A stretch of 64,000 nt of DNA from Elusimicrobiota bacterium (lineage in GTDB: Bacteria; Elusimicrobiota; UBA8919), in contig JAQUMH010000006.1 in NCBI GenBank assembly GCA_028718185.1, positions 1 to 64,000 of the forward strand, given 5' to 3'. Made by a program: the position numbers and the translations under genes. Below the pieces are notes generated by a model that worked only from the letters and a program-made list of their open reading frames with translations, did no database searches and was not told the origin of the DNA. This document shows, in pieces, positions 52,650 to 60,697 of this stretch; positions within the stretch are counted from its first letter, which is position 1; every line of letters starts with the position of its first letter.

Positions 52650-53903
52650 ATGAATACTGCAGATTTAACCAATACAACGGCAGGGTTTATTCCTGCCGTT
52701 TATATTCATATACCATTTTGCAGAAAAAAATGCAACTACTGTGATTTTGTGAGCGCTGATTACGCGGAAAAAACTGCAGATTACACAGATAAGTACTTAA
52801 ATATTCTCGTCAATGAATTCACTTCCCGCTTGCCCGCCAAAGATTCAGTGGAGGGAGTGGAGGGTTTCCCACTTACTGTTTATATCGGAGGCGGAACACC
52901 GTCACTGCTTTCGGAAAAACAAATCATTTTTTTATTTGAAAAAATAGTTTCTAATTTAATGTATAGGGATTTCAATATTATAGATTCCCGATTGAGGCAC
53001 TCGGGAATGACAATCTCTCCAGATGTGTCATTCCCGCCCCGCATCGGAGTGCGGGGTAAACTCCAGCGGGAATCTAACTTGCCTAAATGTGAGATAACTT
53101 TTGAAATTAATCCCGAATCAATTACAGAAAGTAAATTAAAACTTCTGAAAAGTTACGGTGTTAACCGTTTAAGTTTTGGGCTTCAATCTTTGGACGACGA
53201 GATATTAAAATATTTAGGCAGGGTTCACACAGTTGATGATTTCAAGAAAAGTTATGAATTAGCAAAAAAAACGGGTTTTGATAATATAAATATTGATTTA
53301 ATTTTTGGAGTTCCCGGTCAAACGATGAAAACATGGGAAGATACTCTTGTTAATGTCTTACAGCTAAATCCACAGCATATTTCTGTTTATTCTCTTACTG
53401 TCGAAGAAGGAACAAATTTTTTCCGGCAGAATGTGGTAAAAGATGATGATCTGGATGCAGATATGTATAAGTTTGCCATAGGATTTCTTAAAAAAAATGA
53501 TTTTCAACAGTATGAAATATCAAATTTTTCAAAACCGGGTTTCGAATGTAAACATAATATAAACTATTGGCAGAACGGTCAGTATTTAGGTTTGGGTTTA
53601 GGCGCAGTTTCATACATTGACGGTAAAAGAATCAAGAATACGGAAGATATCAAAGAATATTTTAATGAAGAATTTCAGTATTGCGTTGAAGAACTTAGCG
53701 ACCACAAAAAAGTATCGGAAAGTTTAATGTTGGGTTTGCGGCTTATAAAAGGGATTACTGTATCCGATGAAGTTAAAAAAAAATATTCCTATAAGATTAA
53801 CAATTTGAAGAGTATGGGATTGTTAAGTGAGCAGGATAACCTTATAAAGTTAAGCAGTAAAGGTGTGATGTTTGCAAATCACGTATTCAGAGAATTCTTG
53901 TAA
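52650..53903 (+). CDS. hemW: HemW-like radical SAM protein with a repeat-encoded insert
   Basis: 417 aa; HemW is usually about 380. AVYIHIPFCRKKCNYCDF holds the cluster cysteines 24, 28 and 31. GGGTPSLL, LGRVH, NIDLIFGVPGQT and YWQNGQYLGLGLGAVSY are all present. Residues 104-142 (MYRDFNIIDSRL to GKLQRES) do not belong to the family. They are encoded exactly by a 117-base repeat (52959-53075) also found at 60540. HemW is a haem chaperone related to HemN. The N-terminal lead and residues 33-45 also contain GATTACGC-type repeat sequence. Confidence 0.88.
   Translation: MNTADLTNTTAGFIPAVYIHIPFCRKKCNYCDFVSADYAEKTADYTDKYLNILVNEFTSRLPAKDSVEGVEGFPLTVYIGGGTPSLLSEKQIIFLFEKIVSNLMYRDFNIIDSRLRHSGMTISPDVSFPPRIGVRGKLQRESNLPKCEITFEINPESITESKLKLLKSYGVNRLSFGLQSLDDEILKYLGRVHTVDDFKKSYELAKKTGFDNINIDLIFGVPGQTMKTWEDTLVNVLQLNPQHISVYSLTVEEGTNFFRQNVVKDDDLDADMYKFAIGFLKKNDFQQYEISNFSKPGFECKHNINYWQNGQYLGLGLGAVSYIDGKRIKNTEDIKEYFNEEFQYCVEELSDHKKVSESLMLGLRLIKGITVSDEVKKKYSYKINNLKSMGLLSEQDNLIKLSSKGVMFANHVFREFL
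52959..53075. repeat. 117-base palindromic element inserted in frame in hemW
   Basis: The segment matches 60540-60656 at 108 of 117 positions by eye, without gaps. It contains GATTCCCGA...TCGGGAATG, then CATTCCCGCCCCGC...GCGGGAATC arms. It has 39 codons in frame with hemW and no stop. Confidence 0.9.
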
Positions 53904-53917
53904 TATAAGAATTTTTC

Positions 53918-54016
53918 GCAGGGGACGCAAAATAATCATAGATTACGCAAAAAGGGGAGACTTTTTCTGCGGCTTTTGCGGAATTTCTGCGGTCTCTGCG
54001 GAATGCCGAGCGTAAC
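53918..54016. repeat. GATTACGC / TCTGCGG low-complexity repeats
   Basis: The gap between hemW and the next gene holds TCGCAGGGGACGCAAAAT, ATAGATTACGCAAAAAGG and four TGCGG units (53967-54002). Similar GATTACGC words occur at 52641, 52759 and, inverted, at 46805 and 46830. No gene or clear terminator is seen. Confidence 0.55.
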
Positions 54017-54028
54017 GAGGCTTAGTTT

Positions 54029-55405
54029 ATGAAAATATTATTAGTCAAGCCATATAACGTTTCAGACCATATTCAGCCGTCACTCGGGTTGGGTTATCTT
54101 GCTAATTCAATACGAAAAGAACACGATGTTGAGATTCTTGATTGTATAAAAGAAAATATCAAAATAGAAGGTCTTGTAAAATATATTGAAAATAAATTGC
54201 CGGATGTTATAGGTTTTCAATTTTATACTTACGATTTCAATTTTATCAAAGAAGCGATTGAAAAAATTAAAGAAAGATTTCCTGCTATCACTATTGTTGT
54301 TGGCGGTCCTCATCCATCTTCTTGCGGCATAGAAGTGCTTGAACAGATGAAAAATATTGATTTTGCATTTCAGGGTGAAGCTGAAAAAAGTTTTCCGGAG
54401 TTTTTATCAGGTTTTTCTAAAAAAAGCAACGATTTTTCAAAAGTAAGCGGACTTTTATGGAGAAAGAACGGGCAGGTAATAGCTAATTCCTCCGTAGTTT
54501 GTGATAATATAGATGAATTAGGTTTCCCGGCATGGGATTTGATTCATCCGGAAACATATCCGGAAGCACAGCACGGGGCTTTCTTTAAAAATTTTCCGAT
54601 TGCGCCGATAATAACAACCCGCGGTTGTCCGTTTGGGTGTACTTTCTGCGCTGCGCATAAAACAACCGGCAGGAAACTGAGAATGCGGAGTGCAGAAAGT
54701 GTTGTCAGCGAAATAAAGCTGCTTTATGATAAATTTAATATAAGGGAAATTCATATTGTTGATGATAATTTTACGTTAAATAAAGAACATGCTAAATCAA
54801 TTTTAAAAAAATTAAAACAAAGCAACCTGAAGATTTCTCTGGCAGTACCAAACGGGATACGGCTTGGCACACTTGATACGGAACTGCTTTCGCTTATGAA
54901 AGAAGTAGGTTGTTATCTTGTTTCAGTTGGAATAGAATCTGGTTCGGACAGGATTCTAAAACTAATGAAGAAAAACTTAACCGTAGATGTTATTAAGAAA
55001 GAAGTGAATTTTATAAAATCTTTCGGTTTCGATATTGCCGGTTTTTTTATTATGGGATTTCCTGATGAAACGGAAGAAGATATTAGAAAAACAATATCAC
55101 TTGCAAAGAAGCTTCCGTTAGTCCGCGCTAATTTTTTTACATTTCTTCCATTACCGGGAACAGAAATATACAGTGAACTTGAAAAAACCGGTGAATTAAA
55201 AAATATTGACTGGGGAAAATTTTTATTTACAGCTGCTTCTTATGTCCCGAAAGGATTGACAAGAAATAAACTCAAAAAACTTCAGCGGGAAGCATTTTTA
55301 AGTTTCTTTTTAAGACCCAAAATAATAATAAAGAATATTATGGCAATAAAATCGTTTAAACATTTTAAATTTCTTTTAAGGAGGGCTCTACATTGGCTGG
55401 GTTAA
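54029..55405 (+). CDS. B12-binding-domain radical SAM protein
   Basis: 458 aa. Cobalamin-binding domain (1-150; VVGGPHPSSCG, FAFQGEAEKSF), then TTRGCPFGCTFCAAHKTTG with Cys200, 204 and 207, then IHIVDDNFTL and VGIESGSDRILKLM. It opens the surface-glycan cluster and overlaps the following glycosyltransferase by 13 bases. The substrate is unknown; sugar or lipid methylation is an inference from neighbours. Confidence 0.86.
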   Translation: MKILLVKPYNVSDHIQPSLGLGYLANSIRKEHDVEILDCIKENIKIEGLVKYIENKLPDVIGFQFYTYDFNFIKEAIEKIKERFPAITIVVGGPHPSSCGIEVLEQMKNIDFAFQGEAEKSFPEFLSGFSKKSNDFSKVSGLLWRKNGQVIANSSVVCDNIDELGFPAWDLIHPETYPEAQHGAFFKNFPIAPIITTRGCPFGCTFCAAHKTTGRKLRMRSAESVVSEIKLLYDKFNIREIHIVDDNFTLNKEHAKSILKKLKQSNLKISLAVPNGIRLGTLDTELLSLMKEVGCYLVSVGIESGSDRILKLMKKNLTVDVIKKEVNFIKSFGFDIAGFFIMGFPDETEEDIRKTISLAKKLPLVRANFFTFLPLPGTEIYSELEKTGELKNIDWGKFLFTAASYVPKGLTRNKLKKLQREAFLSFFLRPKIIIKNIMAIKSFKHFKFLLRRALHWLG

Positions 55406-56079
55406 ATTCAGTATCAATCATAATTCCTGTTTATAATGAAAAAAATACAATTGAAAAGGTTATCAGAAAAATGATTTCTCTTGAACCGGCAGAAATTGTA
55501 GTAGTCAATGACGGTTCCTCTGACGGGACTAAAGAGATACTTGAAAAATTAAAGATTGAAAACGGGAAAATAAAGGTAATACATCACGAAAAGAATCAAG
55601 GAAAAGGTGCAGCCATAAGAACTGCAATAGAATGTATAAACGACGGGATTATAGTTATACAGGATGCGGATTTGGAATATAATCCTGATGAAATTCAGAA
55701 TCTTATAAAACCAATAGAAGAAAACTACACATCAGTTGTTTACGGGTCCAGGTTTTTAAAAAAACCTATAATAAATATTTACAAGAGATACAAAATAGGC
55801 AATTGGTTGCTAAGCAAAATAATCAGTATTTTATATGGTCAGATGATAACAGATTCATATACCTGTTATAAAATTTTCAAAGCAGAAACGATAAAAAGTA
55901 TTGATTTGAAATCGAAAGGATTTGAATTTGAAGCAGAGGTTACTGTGAAGTTTTTGAAAAAAGGTATAAAAATATTGGAACTCCCGATCAGTTACAGCCC
56001 TCGCCGTCTTGAAGAGGGCAAGAAAATCGGCTGGAAAGACGGGATTGCCGGATTATGGACTATATGGAGGTATTTATGA
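55393..56079 (+). CDS. Family 2 glycosyltransferase (dolichol-phosphate-mannose-synthase-like)
   Basis: 228 aa, TTG start with AAGGAGG upstream, inside the end of the previous gene. GT-A fold: SIIIPVYNEKNTIEKV, VVNDGSSDGT, KNQGKGAAIRTA and the metal motif IQDADLEYNPDE. No C-terminal membrane helices, so it is a short DPM1-type enzyme that loads a sugar on polyprenyl phosphate. The GT-C protein at 60698 could use that product. ATGA overlap with the epimerase gene. Confidence 0.9.
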   Translation: MAGLNSVSIIIPVYNEKNTIEKVIRKMISLEPAEIVVVNDGSSDGTKEILEKLKIENGKIKVIHHEKNQGKGAAIRTAIECINDGIIVIQDADLEYNPDEIQNLIKPIEENYTSVVYGSRFLKKPIINIYKRYKIGNWLLSKIISILYGQMITDSYTCYKIFKAETIKSIDLKSKGFEFEAEVTVKFLKKGIKILELPISYSPRRLEEGKKIGWKDGIAGLWTIWRYL

Positions 56080-57116
56080 AAGTTTTGGTTACAGGCGGTG
56101 CAGGGTTAATAGGCAGTCATTGCGCGGAATATTACGCAAAGAAAAATTGCGAAGTAATTGTTCTTGATAACCTTATGCGTTCTCATCTTTTCGGTTATGA
56201 TAAAGAAAGCGTGGAATATAACTGGAATTATCTGAGTAATTTTAAAAATATTAAAAGAGTAAAAGGCGATGTTCGCAATGAAGAAGATGTTAAAAAGGCT
56301 CTCGGTGACGGTGTAGATGCCGTAGTTCATACTGCTGGACAACCGGGAGTTCCCCTTTCGGTAAGGATTCCGCGCGAGGATTTTTCCATAAATGCTTATG
56401 GAACTTTAAATGTTCTTGAATGTGTCAGAAATATATGTCCATCGGCCGCTTTTGTTTATTGTTCAACAAATAAAGTTTATGGCGAAAATGTAGATGAAAT
56501 TCAGCTTGAGGAAGAAAAAACACGATATGTTTACAAAAAAGTAAAAGGTGTTACGGAAAAATTGTCTATTGACCATACCGGGCATACGCCATACGGGGCA
56601 AGCAAATATGTAGGAGATTTATATACCCAGGAATATGCACATATTTATGGAATGAAAACAGCTGTATTCAGGATGTCCTGTATTTACGGAACCAGACAAT
56701 TCGGTTTTGAGGACCAGGGTTGGGTAGCCTGGTTTATTATAGCTAATTTAACCTCACAGCCGTTAACAATATATGGTGACGGCAAACAGGTAAGGGATCT
56801 TTTATATGCTGATGACGTAGTTGCTGCGTATGATGCATTTATTAAATCTGACATAAAACATTGTGTGTGGAATATCGGCGGTGGTCCGGATAATACTATA
56901 TCGCTAATCGAGTTTCTTACTTTACTTAAAAAGGAAATGGGTAGTCACCCGCCTGTTACATACACCAATTGGCGGCCTTCCGACCAAAAAGTATATATTT
57001 CGGATATAAGCAAAGTTCAGAAAGATTTAAAGTGGAAGCCGCTGATTTCTCCTGCCAAAGGAATTTCGAATTTAATAGAATGGGCAAAAGGACAAAAGGA
57101 TATTTTTAAAAGATGA
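56076..57116 (+). CDS. NAD-dependent sugar epimerase, CDP-paratose 2-epimerase-like
   Basis: 346 aa from ATG 56076 with GGAGG. Rossmann motif VTGGAGLIGSHCAEYY. The catalytic Ser/Tyr/Lys are in CSTNKVYG and TPYGASKYVGDLY (YxxxK). RMSCIYGTRQFGFEDQGW is typical of CDP-paratose/tyvelose epimerases in my recollection. The exact nucleotide sugar cannot be fixed. ATGA overlaps on both sides tie it to the GT2 and the next radical SAM gene. Confidence 0.85.
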   Translation: MKVLVTGGAGLIGSHCAEYYAKKNCEVIVLDNLMRSHLFGYDKESVEYNWNYLSNFKNIKRVKGDVRNEEDVKKALGDGVDAVVHTAGQPGVPLSVRIPREDFSINAYGTLNVLECVRNICPSAAFVYCSTNKVYGENVDEIQLEEEKTRYVYKKVKGVTEKLSIDHTGHTPYGASKYVGDLYTQEYAHIYGMKTAVFRMSCIYGTRQFGFEDQGWVAWFIIANLTSQPLTIYGDGKQVRDLLYADDVVAAYDAFIKSDIKHCVWNIGGGPDNTISLIEFLTLLKKEMGSHPPVTYTNWRPSDQKVYISDISKVQKDLKWKPLISPAKGISNLIEWAKGQKDIFKR

Positions 57117-58621
57117 AAGTTTTATTAGCAAATCCTCCTTGCAAGTATGAAATAAACAGTAAATATGAGAAATATTTCATACGGGCCGGTTCCCGCTGGC
57201 CGCATTCAGGAGTAAAAAAAAAGAAAGATATCCCGCACTATCTTCCTTTTCCGTTTTATCTTGCTTATAGTGCTGCTTTGCTGAGAAATTCCGGTTTTGA
57301 GGTTTATGTTATTGACGCTATAGCCTTGGATATCTCAGAGTCGGAGTTTATTCAAAGAATCAAAAACATAAAACCCGAAATAATACTTTTTGAAGTCACC
57401 ACTCCTACAATTGATTACGATTTGCAGCTGGTAGAAAAGATAAAAGTTGCAGGTGTTCCGAATATTGTTATTGCCGGTGCGCATGCTACTACTTATGCCC
57501 GCGAAATATTACAAAATTCTAAAAATATCGATTTCATACTTAAAGGTGAATATGAATTTTCTCTCCTGACTTTGGCAAAATCTTTACGGGAAGGCAGATT
57601 TTCAGGTTGCCCGGGGATAGTGATGAGAAAAAACGGCGGAGTTGAGGACAACGGGTTTGCACCGCTTACAGAACCATTGAATAATTTACCTCCTCCGGCA
57701 AGAGATTTATTTCCTTCTAACGACAAAAGTGACCCGACTATTTATTGGGACGGGTTTTGCCAAAAACGTCCTGCAATACAGATGCATGCTTCCCGCGGTT
57801 GCCCTTATAAATGTTCTTTCTGCCTGTGGAATCAGGTAATGTATAGAAATGGAAAATATAGAACGTTTACTTCAGACAGGGTAGTAGAAGAAATGGCAGA
57901 TGTTGTACAAAAATATAATGCCCGGGAAATTTACTTTGATGATGATGATTTTACAATAAATAAAAGATTTGTTCTGGAAATATGCAATAAAATAATGGAC
58001 CGGCACCTGAAAGTAAGCTGGAGTTGTATGGGGGATGCCATTAACCTTGATGAAGAAATTATAAAAACAATGGCACAAAGTGGCTGCATCGGAATAAAAT
58101 TCGGAGTTGAAAGCGGTAGTGAGGAAATGCTGAAAAATCTGGGTAAACCGATAAATCTCAAAAAAGTATATGATGTAGCTAAAATGTGTGCTAAGTATGG
58201 AATAAAGAGTCATGCTACTTTTAGTCTCGGACTTCCAGGCGAGACAGAGAAAACTATAAAAGAGACGATAAAGTTTGCAAATAAATTAGACGTGGATACT
58301 ATTCAGTTATCTATTTGCACTCCTTTTCCGGGGACAAAATTTTTTGAAGAGGTAAAAAATCAAGGTCTATTAAAAAGTAAAGATTGGCAGAAATACGACG
58401 GTAAAGCATCTGAGGTCGTATCATATCCAGAATTAGATTTAATGATGGTTGAGAAGATTATGAAAAAAAGCCTGTTAAGATGGTTTGTTTATAAGTTTTT
58501 TTCGTTTTCCTGGTTTTTTCGGCAACTGCGTAATGTTTACCGCAGCATTAAAGGACTTGGGATAAAATTCTTTTTTAAACAAATAAATTCAATTATTATT
58601 GATGAAATGAGGAATGTGTAG
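57113..58621 (+). CDS. B12-binding-domain radical SAM protein
   Basis: 502 aa. The N-terminus LLANPPCKYEINSKYEKYF begins the cobalamin-binding domain, with IAGAHATTYAREIL and FILKGEYEFSLL. Motif ASRGCPYKCSFCLWNQ (Cys230, 234, 237), then IYFDDDDFTINK and FGVESGSEEML. The C-terminal 70 residues are basic and hydrophobic and may touch the membrane. Members of this branch occur often in O-antigen-type clusters. ATGA start overlap; the stop abuts the next ATG. Confidence 0.87.
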   Translation: MKVLLANPPCKYEINSKYEKYFIRAGSRWPHSGVKKKKDIPHYLPFPFYLAYSAALLRNSGFEVYVIDAIALDISESEFIQRIKNIKPEIILFEVTTPTIDYDLQLVEKIKVAGVPNIVIAGAHATTYAREILQNSKNIDFILKGEYEFSLLTLAKSLREGRFSGCPGIVMRKNGGVEDNGFAPLTEPLNNLPPPARDLFPSNDKSDPTIYWDGFCQKRPAIQMHASRGCPYKCSFCLWNQVMYRNGKYRTFTSDRVVEEMADVVQKYNAREIYFDDDDFTINKRFVLEICNKIMDRHLKVSWSCMGDAINLDEEIIKTMAQSGCIGIKFGVESGSEEMLKNLGKPINLKKVYDVAKMCAKYGIKSHATFSLGLPGETEKTIKETIKFANKLDVDTIQLSICTPFPGTKFFEEVKNQGLLKSKDWQKYDGKASEVVSYPELDLMMVEKIMKKSLLRWFVYKFFSFSWFFRQLRNVYRSIKGLGIKFFFKQINSIIIDEMRNV

Positions 58622-59761
58622 ATGGCTAAAAATATTATTGTTTCAACTCATGACCCGCTTCATCCTATAATAGGCGGAGGTGCTTTAAGAACACTTAAAG
58701 CAGCAGAGGAATTCAAGAAAAGAGGTCATAATGTAAAAATTGTCGCTCCTACCGACGGCAAAAATATGCTTTCCGGGATAGAAACGCACTGGCTTCACGC
58801 TCCCCGAAAGCAGAGGTCCTCGATATTAAGTTCAATTAAATTTAATACACGGCTTCTCATAAAATTTATAAAATTTGCTAAAAAAACCGATATTTTTTTT
58901 ATTCATAATACAATTGCTGCAATGACAATCCCGTTTTTGAAAAAAATATATCCGTTCAAGTTTGCGCTTGATATTACAGACATTCATGCTGAATATTTGC
59001 TGGTTGGAAAAAGGAATATGTTTGAGAAAATTTTAACCCCGATTATTTTAATGGTTGAATATTGGGTAATAAATTGTGCCGATTCTATAACAGTAGCGAC
59101 AAAGGAGATGAAAAATCTGCTTGTAGAAAAAGGCATAGATGCTAAAAAAATAGAAGTTGTCTATGACGGGGCAGAAATTGACCACTTGTCTACGGAAAAA
59201 GAGCCGGGCTCTAATTTTAATATAATTCATTTGGGGTCAGTAGACAGGCAACACGGCGTTGAAATATTTATTCATGCAATACCGGGGGTTGTTAAAAAAA
59301 TGCCAAATGTAAAGTTTTTCATAGTTGGAGGAGGCAGGGAGCTCCCTAATATAAAAAAACTCGCAGATGAACTGGGTATATCTAAAAATTGTATATTTAC
59401 TGATTATTTACCTTGCCAGCAGGCGCGTGAATATTTGAAAAAAGCGAAAATCGGCATAATTCCCCGTGAAGATACTTTACCTAACAGGATAATTACTACC
59501 CTGAAATTATATGAATACTGGGCGTCTGCTACAGCGATAATTTCATCGCGATTAGCGGGAATCGAGGAAATAGCACAGGATAAGAAAGACATTCTTTTTT
59601 TCACATCGGGTGATTCAAAAGATTTGTCAGAAAAAATAATTTTTTTGTTGGAATCGCCTGAAATGTTGGAAAAAATAAGGAATGAAGGTTCGTCTACTGT
59701 AAAAAAGTTTAGTTGGAACATTCAGATACCAAAGATAGTCGACTTTGTGTTTAAAGAATAA
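58622..59761 (+). CDS. Family 4 glycosyltransferase
   Basis: 379 aa. GT-B fold: N-terminal GGGALRTLKAAEEFKKRGH and the C-terminal nucleotide-sugar site with IIHLGSVDRQHGVEIFI, FFIVGGGREL and LKLYEYWASATAIISS. The expected EX7E-like region is KLYEYWAS...RLAGIEEI. Cytoplasmic or peripheral; adds a sugar to the growing lipid-linked glycan. The start immediately follows the radical SAM stop. Confidence 0.9.
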   Translation: MAKNIIVSTHDPLHPIIGGGALRTLKAAEEFKKRGHNVKIVAPTDGKNMLSGIETHWLHAPRKQRSSILSSIKFNTRLLIKFIKFAKKTDIFFIHNTIAAMTIPFLKKIYPFKFALDITDIHAEYLLVGKRNMFEKILTPIILMVEYWVINCADSITVATKEMKNLLVEKGIDAKKIEVVYDGAEIDHLSTEKEPGSNFNIIHLGSVDRQHGVEIFIHAIPGVVKKMPNVKFFIVGGGRELPNIKKLADELGISKNCIFTDYLPCQQAREYLKKAKIGIIPREDTLPNRIITTLKLYEYWASATAIISSRLAGIEEIAQDKKDILFFTSGDSKDLSEKIIFLLESPEMLEKIRNEGSSTVKKFSWNIQIPKIVDFVFKE

Positions 59762-59767
59762 TAATTT

Positions 59768-60511
59768 ATGATAGAGCAGGATAAGGTAAAAGAAAGAGAA
59801 TATCACGATTGGGAAGTAACGCAAAAACCTGAAATTTCTGAAGAAGATTTAGAACGCGTTAAAAATATTATTGAATATTGTGATATCCTGCATAAAGGTA
59901 ATTTCAATATTTTAGAAGTAGGTTGCGGTAAGGGTTCTTTCGGAAAATTAATCAGTAATTACGGCAATAATGTTACAGGAATTGATTTATCGACAAAGAC
60001 AATAGAAGTTGCAAAAAAAATGGAATCAGAACATTATAAAGTTTCTGTTGGTGATATTGATGATATAAAATTGTTTAAAAATAATACTTTTGAAATAATA
60101 TTATGTCCTTTTGTTTTGCATCACATTCCCGATATTAGCAATGCAATACATAATTTCAGTTACTGGGTATCTTCAAAAGGTAAATTGATTATTATCGAGC
60201 CGAATGGCTCTAATATTACCTGGAAAATAAGTAATTTTGTCGGGCACAATTTAAGGAAAATAACCGGGTGGCACCTAAATGGTACTATTAACGAAAAAAT
60301 ACATAATATGAAATATTACAGGACTGAGTTAGCGAAAAAGGGATTTTCAATTAAGAAAATAAAATATATTTTGGATGTAAGGCAGGGAAGTGATAATATA
60401 CTAATTAATATATTGTTTGGAATACGCTATATTTTAGCGTATATACTTTGGAACACAATGCCTGAGGGGTACGGGGGTCAGCAGGTAATTATTTACGCTG
60501 AAAAAAATTAG
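59768..60511 (+). CDS. SAM-dependent methyltransferase (class I)
   Basis: 247 aa. Motif I is LEVGCGKGSFGKLI (about 56-69), then GIDLSTKTIEVAKKM and CPFVLHHIPDI, as in Methyltransf_11. The C-terminal part has a hydrophobic stretch (about 218-232, LINILFGIRYILAYIL) that may touch the membrane. It lies 6 bases after the glycosyltransferase. Acceptor unknown, probably a glycan or lipid intermediate. Confidence 0.87.
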   Translation: MIEQDKVKEREYHDWEVTQKPEISEEDLERVKNIIEYCDILHKGNFNILEVGCGKGSFGKLISNYGNNVTGIDLSTKTIEVAKKMESEHYKVSVGDIDDIKLFKNNTFEIILCPFVLHHIPDISNAIHNFSYWVSSKGKLIIIEPNGSNITWKISNFVGHNLRKITGWHLNGTINEKIHNMKYYRTELAKKGFSIKKIKYILDVRQGSDNILINILFGIRYILAYILWNTMPEGYGGQQVIIYAEKN

Positions 60512-60539
60512 TAATTAAAAATCAGTTTTAATTATGTTT

Positions 60540-60656
60540 ATGTCTAGGAATTTCAATGTTATAGATTCCCGATTAAAACACTCGGGAATGACAATCTCTT
60601 CAGATGTGTCATTCCCGCCCCGCATCAGAGTGCGGGATAAACTCCAGCGGGAATCT
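60540..60656. repeat. 117-base palindromic element, intergenic copy
   Basis: Gap-free match to the element inside hemW (52959-53075). It contains CATTCCCG/CGGGAATG arms and starts with TAGGAATTTCAATGTTAT, the sequence that also borders the TGTAG repeats near 310 and 32463. Confidence 0.9.
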
Positions 60657-60697
60657 AAATTAATCTGTTTATCAATTGGCAGTCCGGAGATTAATAA

